From Thiomargarita sp. (GTDB taxonomy: Bacteria; Pseudomonadota; Gammaproteobacteria; Beggiatoales; Beggiatoaceae): DNA of 14,042 nucleotides. Shown here piece after piece: positions 6,936-14,042 of the stretch. Position 1 is the stretch's first letter. Each line of letters opens with the position of its first letter. The position numbers and the translations under genes are program-made. The stretch spans positions 1 to 14,042 of the forward strand of contig DYNO01000078.1 of NCBI GenBank assembly GCA_020721025.1, in the 5' to 3' direction. The notes under the pieces were generated by a model. That model was not told where the DNA came from and searched no databases. It saw nothing but the letters and a program-made list of their open reading frames with translations.

Positions 6936-9900
6936 ATGTCAAATCAACATGCTATCATCATTTTAGGAATGCATCGCAGTGGCACTTCGGCATTAACCCG
7001 GGTATTGAATTTGTTAGGCATGGAATTGGGACAACCCCTCTTACCTCCACACGCCACCAATGTTACCGGATTTTGGGAACATGCTGAGATCGTTGCAATG
7101 AATGAACAAATTCTGCAACTTTTGGGTTCAACATGGGATGATGCCAATTTTTTGCAAAAAACTCTATTTCATTGCAAAACTTTGAATCAGTTACAGCAAC
7201 AGGCAGCAAAAATAATATATCGAAATTTCTCCACCTGTCCACTATGGGGTATCAAAGACCCGCGTATTTGTCGATTGTTACCTTTTTGGTTGCCTGTTTT
7301 TGCCGACACAGGTTGTCAGTTGCATTTCATTTTAATGGCAAGACATCCGTTTGAAGTCACTGCCTCCTTGCAGCAACGTGATGATTTTAAATTAGAAAAA
7401 TCGTTAAAACTATGGCTGACCCATCTATTAAACAGTGAACATGATTCCCGTTATCACTCCAGAGTTTTTGTCACCTATCAAGAACTTTTAACCGATTGGA
7501 GAACAACAGTTATAAAAATAGCTGACAGGCTGAAAATTCATTGGCTAAATGTTCCTGAAAACTCTGCTTTTGGTGTTGAACAATTTTTATCAAATAATTT
7601 AAAACATCATGATTATCAAGATAATATTTTAAAAAATATGTCTAATCCATTATTACAACTGAGCCAGAGCCTATATTGCCATTTTCAACACCTTACAACA
7701 GAAACTCAGGTTTCATACAGTTTTTTTGACTCTTGCTACCAACAACTCTTCCAGCAAGAACAGTATATCGCTCCAGTTCAAATACATCTTATTATTTATA
7801 TTAGAGAAAATTTACAAAATCCCAAAAAACTGTTACAAGATACACTCCAAGCATTTCAATCTCAATGCTATCCACACTGTTTTTTATCAATCATCGCTAA
7901 TTTGCCAATAACTACTGAATATTCTCCAATCTCAAGTTTATATCGGTTTAAGTCAGTTAAAAATCAATCTATTGAGCAAGTTATCGAACAAGAAATCAAA
8001 ACTTTTCATGCAGATTGGGTGGCTCTCGTTCAAGCAGGCGATACCTTTGAAGCCGAATTATTTTCGCAGTGTGCTGAACATATCCGTCTTTATCCATATA
8101 CAAATTACATTTATGTGGATGAAAGTATTTTAACCACTGAAGGTCGCGCCTATTCGTCCCATTTAAAACCTGATATTAATCTTTATCTATTACGTTCAAT
8201 GCCTTATATCGGTCATTTTGGTTTAGTGCGCCGCGAAATCTTGCACTCTATTGGAGGCTATCAATTCAATCATGGTTGGGAAAATATAGATATTTGCTTC
8301 AAAGTCATTGAAAGAACAGGAGAATCAACTATCAGTCATATTCCACAATTGTTGTATCATCAACCAAGGATACCTTCAGAAATAGTAGATTTTCGTCCGT
8401 TGGTTCAACAACATTTAGATCGCCAAAAAATTCTAGCAACGGTTTATAAAACTGATTTTAAAGATATTTATCGTGTTAATTATCAATTATTGCATCCTTC
8501 ATTGGTATCCATCATTATTGCAACTAGAAATGAAATAAATACTCTGCAACGTTGTCTTCTCAATATTCTCAAAATTACACATTATGCTCATTATGAAATT
8601 ATCGTGATTGATAATGCCAGCGATGAATCGTTTAGTATAAATTTTGATAAAAATCAATTGATTTACTTATTACGCGCGCCCCAAGAAATGCCACTTTCTG
8701 TCTTATATAACCAAGCTGCCCAACAAGCTCATGGGGAGTTTTTATTATTTTTAAACGACGATATTGAGATTACGCAACCAGAATGGTTAGAACAGATGTT
8801 AAGTATGAATCAACAGGTGGATGTCGGTATCGTTGGAGTGAGAATAGTAGATTTACAACACACTGTTTTACAAGCAGGTTATGTGCTAGGAATGGGAAAA
8901 ATGGGGGTTGCAGGGCACATTCATCAAGGTTTATCTATCGATGAATTAGGTTATCACGGACGGGCTCAGGCAATACAACAGTTTTCTGCACTCTCTGATA
9001 ATGCAATGATGATAAAAAAAGATTTATATCAATTAGTTGGCGGTATGGATCAACATAAATATCCAGTTTTATTCAGCGAAGTAGATTTATGTTTAAAAGT
9101 GACTCAAAAAAATTATAAAGTGGTGTGGACACCTTGGGTTACTTTACAGCAAAATGGGGTAGGTAGCATGGTGCGTCAGCGTTCTAAAATTGTCAGTGAG
9201 GCAGCAATATCTTTTGAAATAACAAATATATATCAGCATTGGTTGCCAAAATTAACTGCTGATCGACATTATCATCCATATTTGAGCTTATCAGGTCAAA
9301 CATGGCAGCCAGAAATTCAATTATGTCCGCCTTGGCAACTGGACAGAAATCAACAAAAATCAGCTATTTCTCATCAAATTCCACGTATCGTTGCTTTTTC
9401 TCAAGACACTCAAGCAGTTGGTGAATATCGGGTATTGGCACCATTACGAATGTTGCAGACGCATGATTTGGTTCAATATACGCTGATGTCTGTAGATGTG
9501 TCGAAAACAATGAATTTGGTAGAATTAGAACGTTTACAGGGTGATGTTTTATTGCTCCATAACTTTTTACATAATCCACAATTAAATTTGTTGCGTCAGT
9601 GCCAGAAATATAGTCGTTATTTCAGAATTTTTGGGCAAGATGATTTGGGATATGCTATTCCTCAATATAATCCATATTATCATAGTAATTACAAAGACAT
9701 AAAGTCGCGTATTGATCAAGTTTTGCGAATATGCGACCGTCTCATTGTCACGACAGAACCTTTGGCGGCGGCTTATCACCATTGTATAAATGATATTTCT
9801 ATCATACCGAATTATATAGAATTAAGTCGTTGGCAAAACTTGAGTTCAAAATCTTATGACGGAATTAAACCGAGAGTGGGCTGGGCAGGGGCGGCGCAAC

Positions 9901-11087
9901 ATTTGGGAGATTTGCAATTAATTGAGTCAGTGGTCAAAAAATTGTCAAAACAGGTCGATTGGATTTTTTTTGGTATGTGTCCCAAATCGTTACGTCCCTA
10001 TCTGCGCGAATATCATCCGATGGTCAGTTTTGTAGAATATCCCCGTTATTTAGCAAGCCTTAACTTAGATTTAGCCATCGCTCCATTAGAAAATAATGCT
10101 TTTAACGAAGCGAAGAGTAATTTACGGTTATTAGAATATGGAATATTAGGCTATCCTGTTGTTTGTTCTGATATTTATCCTTATCAAAATGCACCCGTGA
10201 CACGAGTCAAGAATACTGAGCAAGCATGGTATTGTGCGATACTAGAACACCTTTATAATCAAGAAGCTAGTTTAAAACAAGGTGCTGAATTACGTCGTTG
10301 GGTATTGGAACGCTATTTATTAGAAAATCACCTTCATGAGTGGGAAAGAGCCTTGAATCCTGCTACGACAACAAAATATCGTTTTGAACCAGTTTCGTCT
10401 CAAGTTCGTTGGATTTTCATCTTGAGTCCTCATATTAATGCAACTGAAACCCTGAAACAGCTTTTAAATCAACATATTGATGTGAACATTTTATCAGCAT
10501 CTAGCATTCGTTCGTTACAACTGCCAAAGGAAGTGAAAAATCCCTATTTGTGGACAGAACATTTGCAGTTAGTCAGTGTCCCCAATGATGAAAAAAACCT
10601 TGAACTTCTCAATAAAAAACAGCAGTGGTATCGACAAGCGTGTGCAACTTCAGTGACAACTTGTATTATTTCAGATATTCCAGCAGATATTGTAAGAGCC
10701 TTGATTTTACAGCAACATTTTTCTGGTGCGTTTTTTATTTATATCTCCTCAGAGGTCAATGTGGCTACTTTAGCTCTTTATCTGAAATTAAAACAATTTT
10801 GTCAAAGCGAGCCTTTGTTATTGCAACGGGCAACTATGCAGTGTTTGCGTAGCGATTCACTGTTTAAGGCGGATCGTTCTCAGTTGCAGAATTTATTAGA
10901 AATTGATTATGCAGAACTGTTTAATAATCCGAAAGATAGTTTAGAACAAGTGACCCATTTTGTAAATCTGTCGCCTTTTGAGTTCATAGTGCCGCAAAAT
11001 ATATTATTGGATGAACAAGTCGTATTGACTGCTGAACAACAAGCTGTAATTTCCACAGTGTGCCAGTCTATTACCAGACAAAACTAA
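6936..11087 (+). CDS. Multidomain sulfotransferase / glycosyltransferase fusion protein
   Basis: A 1383-residue protein with several catalytic-type modules and no signal peptide or membrane segment. Modules in order: a sulfotransferase-like domain (about 1-265) with the PAPS-binding loop GMHRSGTS (11-18), GIKDPR (105-110), the 3'-phosphate-binding-like MARHPFEVTASLQQR (134-148) and YQELLTDW (181-188); a divergent GT-A domain (about 280-480) with QAGD (366-369), YVDES (393-397) and KPDINLYLL; a canonical GT2 domain (about 520-775) with SIIIATRNE, VIDNASDE, LNDDIE (606-611) and SEVDLCLK; a GT4-like GT-B domain (about 815-1140) with GWAGAAQHLGDL (982-993) and EAKSNLRLLEYGILGYPVV (1058-1076); and a C-terminal sulfotransferase-like domain (about 1155-1383) lacking an intact P-loop but keeping IDYAELFNNPKDSLEQV. 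The ATG at 6936 has no obvious Shine-Dalgarno site, but the P-loop placement fits it. It likely builds and perhaps sulfates a surface glycan. The module calls are well supported; substrates are unknown. Confidence 0.85.
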   Translation: MSNQHAIIILGMHRSGTSALTRVLNLLGMELGQPLLPPHATNVTGFWEHAEIVAMNEQILQLLGSTWDDANFLQKTLFHCKTLNQLQQQAAKIIYRNFSTCPLWGIKDPRICRLLPFWLPVFADTGCQLHFILMARHPFEVTASLQQRDDFKLEKSLKLWLTHLLNSEHDSRYHSRVFVTYQELLTDWRTTVIKIADRLKIHWLNVPENSAFGVEQFLSNNLKHHDYQDNILKNMSNPLLQLSQSLYCHFQHLTTETQVSYSFFDSCYQQLFQQEQYIAPVQIHLIIYIRENLQNPKKLLQDTLQAFQSQCYPHCFLSIIANLPITTEYSPISSLYRFKSVKNQSIEQVIEQEIKTFHADWVALVQAGDTFEAELFSQCAEHIRLYPYTNYIYVDESILTTEGRAYSSHLKPDINLYLLRSMPYIGHFGLVRREILHSIGGYQFNHGWENIDICFKVIERTGESTISHIPQLLYHQPRIPSEIVDFRPLVQQHLDRQKILATVYKTDFKDIYRVNYQLLHPSLVSIIIATRNEINTLQRCLLNILKITHYAHYEIIVIDNASDESFSINFDKNQLIYLLRAPQEMPLSVLYNQAAQQAHGEFLLFLNDDIEITQPEWLEQMLSMNQQVDVGIVGVRIVDLQHTVLQAGYVLGMGKMGVAGHIHQGLSIDELGYHGRAQAIQQFSALSDNAMMIKKDLYQLVGGMDQHKYPVLFSEVDLCLKVTQKNYKVVWTPWVTLQQNGVGSMVRQRSKIVSEAAISFEITNIYQHWLPKLTADRHYHPYLSLSGQTWQPEIQLCPPWQLDRNQQKSAISHQIPRIVAFSQDTQAVGEYRVLAPLRMLQTHDLVQYTLMSVDVSKTMNLVELERLQGDVLLLHNFLHNPQLNLLRQCQKYSRYFRIFGQDDLGYAIPQYNPYYHSNYKDIKSRIDQVLRICDRLIVTTEPLAAAYHHCINDISIIPNYIELSRWQNLSSKSYDGIKPRVGWAGAAQHLGDLQLIESVVKKLSKQVDWIFFGMCPKSLRPYLREYHPMVSFVEYPRYLASLNLDLAIAPLENNAFNEAKSNLRLLEYGILGYPVVCSDIYPYQNAPVTRVKNTEQAWYCAILEHLYNQEASLKQGAELRRWVLERYLLENHLHEWERALNPATTTKYRFEPVSSQVRWIFILSPHINATETLKQLLNQHIDVNILSASSIRSLQLPKEVKNPYLWTEHLQLVSVPNDEKNLELLNKKQQWYRQACATSVTTCIISDIPADIVRALILQQHFSGAFFIYISSEVNVATLALYLKLKQFCQSEPLLLQRATMQCLRSDSLFKADRSQLQNLLEIDYAELFNNPKDSLEQVTHFVNLSPFEFIVPQNILLDEQVVLTAEQQAVISTVCQSITRQN

Positions 11088-11230
11088 ACTCTATAGTTAG
11101 CTTTGCTTGCGCCCAAATTGAAATAATAACTTGTTGAATAGCAAGAATATATTTGAATTATCGGTTTTTTTATCTGTTGATAATATAGCCAATGCACTAA
11201 AAAGAGTATTCAACTCTATGAAGTTTCTGC

Positions 11231-11246
11231 AAATTTGACAGGTTCA
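11231..11246 (+). repeat. Half copy of the 3028-3070 intergenic repeat
   Basis: Positions 11231-11246 match 3051-3066 at 14 of 16 bases (AAATTTG, R, CAGGTT, Y, A). The preceding bases TTTCTGC resemble TTTCAG before the first copy. The opposite hairpin arm is missing here, so this is a partial or decayed copy. Confidence 0.45.
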
Positions 11247-11345
11247 GATTATCTTTAATTACAGTGCTTCAGCCATATTTATGTAGTTCGTCTCCTACGT
11301 GGTTTTTATGATGGGAAAAATAATGCAGTGCAACAATAACTCGCG

Positions 11346-11351
11346 TATAAT
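11346..11351 (+). promoter_or_regulatory. Candidate -10 box for acnB
   Basis: A perfect TATAAT lies 47 bases before the acnB start codon. No good -35 element is present at 16-18 bases upstream, so the site may need an activator or may not be used. The assignment is tentative. Confidence 0.3.
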
Positions 11352-11382
11352 AATCATCATAAAATCTTTAGCAGCCGATATT

Positions 11383-11390
11383 AAAGAGGT
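11383..11390 (+). promoter_or_regulatory. Ribosome binding site supporting the acnB GTG start
   Basis: AAAGAGGT ends 8 bases before the GTG at 11399. Together with the MLEAYKKHVEERAA start, which matches the AcnB family from residue 1, it fixes GTG as the initiation codon. Confidence 0.7.
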
Positions 11391-11398
11391 AAGTCAAA

Positions 11399-13981
11399 GT
11401 GTTAGAAGCCTATAAAAAACATGTTGAAGAACGCGCCGCACAAGGTCTGCCCCCATTAGCACTCAATGCACTACAAGTTGCTGATCTGGTTGAATTATTG
11501 AAAAATCCGCCCGCGGGTGAAGAACAAGTTTTAGTCGATTTATTGGTGCACCGTGTTCCCCCCGGCGTTGATCAAGCCGCTTATGTCAAAGCAGGATTTT
11601 TGGCAGACCTCACTCAGGGACAAGCCACTTCTCCATTAATTTCACGGGAACGCGCCACAGAACTTTTAGGCACAATGTTGGGTGGTTATAACATTCAACC
11701 TTTAATCAAATTGTTAGACGATGCCGCGTTAGCACCCTTGGCGGTCAAATGTTTATCGCACACCTTGTTAATGTTTGATGCCTATCATGATGTCGCTGAA
11801 AAAGCCAAAACCAATGAATTTGCACAACAAGTGGTAAAATCTTGGGCAGAAGGCGAATGGTTTACGTCAAAACCCGCACTGCCAGCAGAAATCAAGGTGG
11901 TGGTGTTCAAAGTCCCCGGCGAAACCAATACCGATGATTTATCCCCAGCCTCCGAAGCATGGAGTCGTCCGGATATCCCGCAACATGCCAAAGCAATGTT
12001 AGTCAGCCGCATGGAAGGGGCTTTGCAAAAGATTGAAGAATTGAAACAAAAAGGCTATCCGCTGGCGTATGTGGGTGATGTGGTGGGAACGGGTTCTTCT
12101 CGTAAATCTGCAATGAATTCCGTGTCTTGGTACATTGGCAATGATATTCCCTACGTGCCAAACAAGCGTCAAGGTGGCGTAGTTCTGGGCGGTAAAATTG
12201 CACCGATTTTCTTTAATACGGCTGAAGATTCAGGTTCTCTGCCCATCCAATGCGATGTCACCAAGTTAAACATGGGCGATATCATCACCATCCGTCCGTA
12301 TGATGGTCAGATTTTGAACGAAGCCGGCGAAGTGATCAGCACCTTCAGCATTGCCCCAGTCACCATGCCAGACGAAGTGCGTGCCGGCGGACGAATTCCA
12401 CTCATTATCGGTCGGGGTTTAACCAACAATGCCCGTGCAACATTGGATTTAACGCCTTCAGAATTATTCATCAAAGCCGTGCAACCAAAAGACAGCGGCA
12501 AGGGTTATACCTTAGCGCAAAAAATGGTCGGCAAAGCGTGTGGCGTTGTGGGCGTGCGTCCCGGCAGCTACTGCGAACCTAAAATGACCACTGTCGGATC
12601 GCAAGATACCACCGGCGCGATGACCCGTGACGAATTGAAAGAATTGGCATGTTTGGGATTTTCCGCCGATTTAGTGATGCAAAGTTTTTGTCACACCGCT
12701 GCGTACCCAAAACCGGTCGATGTCAAGTTACATCATGAATTACCTGAATTTATTCGCAATCGTGGTGGCGTTTCCCTGCGTCCGGGCGATGGCATTATTC
12801 ACTCTTGGATTAACCGCATGATTTTGCCAGATACCGTCGGCACCGGTGGCGATTCTCACACGCGTTTCCCGATTGGGATCAGTTTCCCCGCAGGTTCTGG
12901 GTTAGTCGCATTTGCCGCAGCGTTGGGCGTGATGCCGTTGGATATGCCAGAATCCGTGTTAGTACGTTTCAAAGGTGAAATGCAACCCGGTATTACTTTG
13001 CGTGATTTGGTCAATGCGATTCCATACACCGCGATTCAAGCGGGTTCATTGACCGTTGCGAAAGAAGGCAAGAAAAACGTATTTTCTGGGCGGGTGTTAG
13101 AAATCGAAGGTTTACCGAATCTGAAAGTTGAGCAAGCCTTTGAATTAGCGGATGCTTCTGCGGAACGTTCTGCCAATGGGTGTGCGGTCAAACTCAACAA
13201 AGAACCGATCATCGAATATCTCAATTCTAATGTCACCTTATTGCGTTGGATGATTGCCAATGGTTACGGCGACCCACGTACTTTACAACGTCGGATTGAT
13301 GCAATGGAAGCATGGTTAGCTAACCCTGTGTTGTTAGAAGCCGATGCCGATGCAGAATACGCTGAAATCATTGAAATTGATCTCAACGAAATTAAAGAAC
13401 CACTGTTAGCATGTCCAAATGACCCAGATGATGTCAAGCCATTGTCTGCCGTCGCGGGTACAAAAGTTGACGAAGTATTTATCGGCTCGTGCATGACCAA
13501 CATTGGACATTATCGTGCTGCTGCAAAGGTTTTGGAAGATGTCAGCGGACAAGTGCCAACTCGGTTGTGGATTTCTCCGCCGACTCGCATGGATCAATAT
13601 CAATTGACCGAAGAAGGCGTGTATTCAACCTTTGGCAAAGCAGGGACACGAATTGAAATCCCCGGTTGTTCGCTGTGCATGGGGAATCAAGCACGGGTGG
13701 CAGACAAGGCGACAGTGGTTTCTACTTCGACTCGTAACTTCCCGAACCGCTTAGGAAAAGGTGCGAACGTGTATTTAGCTTCTGCGGAATTGGCAGCCGT
13801 GTCCGCGAAGTTGGGCAAATTACCAACCGTTGCAGAATATATGCAAAACGTTGAAAAGATTGCGCCATTGTCACAAAACATCTATCGTTACTTGAATTTC
13901 CATCAAATCGCCAGTTATCAAGCCGTTGCGAATGATGTGAAATCCGGTAAAATTGTGAATGTGGCGGTAGTTGCAGCGTAA
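11399..13981 (+). CDS. acnB: Aconitate hydratase B (bifunctional aconitase / 2-methylisocitrate dehydratase)
   Basis: Complete AcnB of 860 residues (865 in E. coli). It interconverts citrate and isocitrate in the TCA cycle and, in many bacteria, hydrates 2-methyl-cis-aconitate in the methylcitrate cycle; it is a cytoplasmic 4Fe-4S enzyme. The order is that of the B type: an N-terminal HEAT-like domain (about 1-160, with LVELLKNPPAGEE), then the swivel domain (about 165-375, with ETNTDDLSPASEAWSRPDIP and GDVVGTGSSRKSAMNS), then the three catalytic domains. The cluster ligands are C698 (GSCMTN), C757 and C760 (GCSLCMGN), with the same 59 and 3 residue spacing as in E. coli. VGSQDTTGAMTRDE and GGDSHTRFPIG are intact. 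Translation starts at GTG behind AAAGAGGT. The gene appears monocistronic, with a strong terminator right after it. The C-terminal tail is divergent from E. coli, which is normal for the family. Confidence 0.98.
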   Translation: MLEAYKKHVEERAAQGLPPLALNALQVADLVELLKNPPAGEEQVLVDLLVHRVPPGVDQAAYVKAGFLADLTQGQATSPLISRERATELLGTMLGGYNIQPLIKLLDDAALAPLAVKCLSHTLLMFDAYHDVAEKAKTNEFAQQVVKSWAEGEWFTSKPALPAEIKVVVFKVPGETNTDDLSPASEAWSRPDIPQHAKAMLVSRMEGALQKIEELKQKGYPLAYVGDVVGTGSSRKSAMNSVSWYIGNDIPYVPNKRQGGVVLGGKIAPIFFNTAEDSGSLPIQCDVTKLNMGDIITIRPYDGQILNEAGEVISTFSIAPVTMPDEVRAGGRIPLIIGRGLTNNARATLDLTPSELFIKAVQPKDSGKGYTLAQKMVGKACGVVGVRPGSYCEPKMTTVGSQDTTGAMTRDELKELACLGFSADLVMQSFCHTAAYPKPVDVKLHHELPEFIRNRGGVSLRPGDGIIHSWINRMILPDTVGTGGDSHTRFPIGISFPAGSGLVAFAAALGVMPLDMPESVLVRFKGEMQPGITLRDLVNAIPYTAIQAGSLTVAKEGKKNVFSGRVLEIEGLPNLKVEQAFELADASAERSANGCAVKLNKEPIIEYLNSNVTLLRWMIANGYGDPRTLQRRIDAMEAWLANPVLLEADADAEYAEIIEIDLNEIKEPLLACPNDPDDVKPLSAVAGTKVDEVFIGSCMTNIGHYRAAAKVLEDVSGQVPTRLWISPPTRMDQYQLTEEGVYSTFGKAGTRIEIPGCSLCMGNQARVADKATVVSTSTRNFPNRLGKGANVYLASAELAAVSAKLGKLPTVAEYMQNVEKIAPLSQNIYRYLNFHQIASYQAVANDVKSGKIVNVAVVAA

Positions 13982-14004
13982 TCGTTATTGTAGTAAAATA
14001 AAAG

Positions 14005-14039
14005 GCGTGCAGACTTGAAGAGAGTTTGTGCGCTTTTTT
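14005..14039 (+). terminator. Rho-independent terminator of acnB
   Basis: The stem 14005-14015 pairs with 14023-14033 (11 pairs including wobbles) around the loop TGAAGAG and is followed directly by six T (14034-14039). It starts 24 bases after the acnB stop codon, a textbook arrangement. Confidence 0.9.
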
Positions 14040-14042
14040 GCT

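Larger units (their letters stand above)
11088..11398. other. A+T-rich intergenic region upstream of acnB
   Basis: No convincing gene, tRNA or small ORF is seen. It contains CTTGTT / AGCAAG forming a 6-pair hairpin around a GAAT loop, with a run of seven T about 20 bases further on near 11164-11170 (too distant for a classical terminator); a small AGAGT / ACTCT hairpin around 11203-11217; a half copy of the intergenic repeat at 11231-11246; and a TATAAT box before acnB. Confidence 0.6.

Noticed and set aside
11120..11175. Hairpin plus T-run as intrinsic terminator of the fusion-enzyme gene
   Set aside because: The CTTGTT / AGCAAG stem is short and about 20 bases separate it from the T-run, which does not fit a rho-independent terminator.
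11088..11398. tRNA, small RNA, riboswitch or small gene upstream of acnB
   Set aside because: No cloverleaf, no conserved riboswitch core and no open frame with a start and ribosome binding site could be recognised; only small hairpins and a repeat fragment are seen.
1..14042. CRISPR array, transposase, integrase or phage genes
   Set aside because: No regularly spaced direct repeats and no recognisable mobile-element protein in any of the frames provided.

Overview
The window looks like chromosomal DNA of a gammaproteobacterium. Its ClpB and AcnB read very close to the enterobacterial proteins in length and motifs. The moderate-to-low G+C content, the Calx-beta surface protein and the large glycosyltransferase genes are compatible with a sulfur-oxidising Thiotrichales/Beggiatoa-type organism, but that placement is an inference from general appearance, not a database match.

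Layout. (1) 1-243: the 3' end of a beta-carbonic anhydrase whose frame is closed by TAG at 4-6, so only a C-terminal remnant is visible. It is followed by a nested inverted repeat. (2) 353-2990: clpB, a complete 857-residue disaggregase from the ATG at 417, with a good candidate heat-shock (sigma-32) promoter. (3) 2991-3105: a convergent intergenic region with a 20-pair hairpin that resembles an interspersed repeat. A half copy of the same sequence lies at 11231-11246. (4) 3106-6838, minus strand: an apparent two-gene operon, made of a tandem-domain GT-A glycosyltransferase (494 aa) and a secreted Calx-beta repeat protein. The Calx-beta reading frame is broken at a run of seven G (minus strand), which splits it into a 210-codon signal-peptide part and a 535-codon part. 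(5) 6839-6935: a divergent promoter region. (6) 6936-11087, plus strand: a 1383-residue multidomain protein arranged sulfotransferase / GT-A-like / GT2 / GT4-like / degenerate sulfotransferase-like. (7) 11088-11398: an A+T-rich intergenic region. (8) 11399-13981: acnB, complete at 860 residues, followed by a clear rho-independent terminator.

How it fits together. clpB and acnB are core housekeeping genes. The A+T-richer block between them reads as an accessory cell-surface cassette: an exported, probably disulfide-stapled Calx-beta protein, a co-transcribed glycosyltransferase, and a divergently transcribed glycosyltransferase/sulfotransferase fusion. A reasonable hypothesis is that this cassette makes a surface protein and a (possibly sulfated) glycan, with the surface protein switched on and off by slippage in the G7 tract. 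The frameshift and the domain order are visible in the sequence. The functional link and the phase variation are inference.
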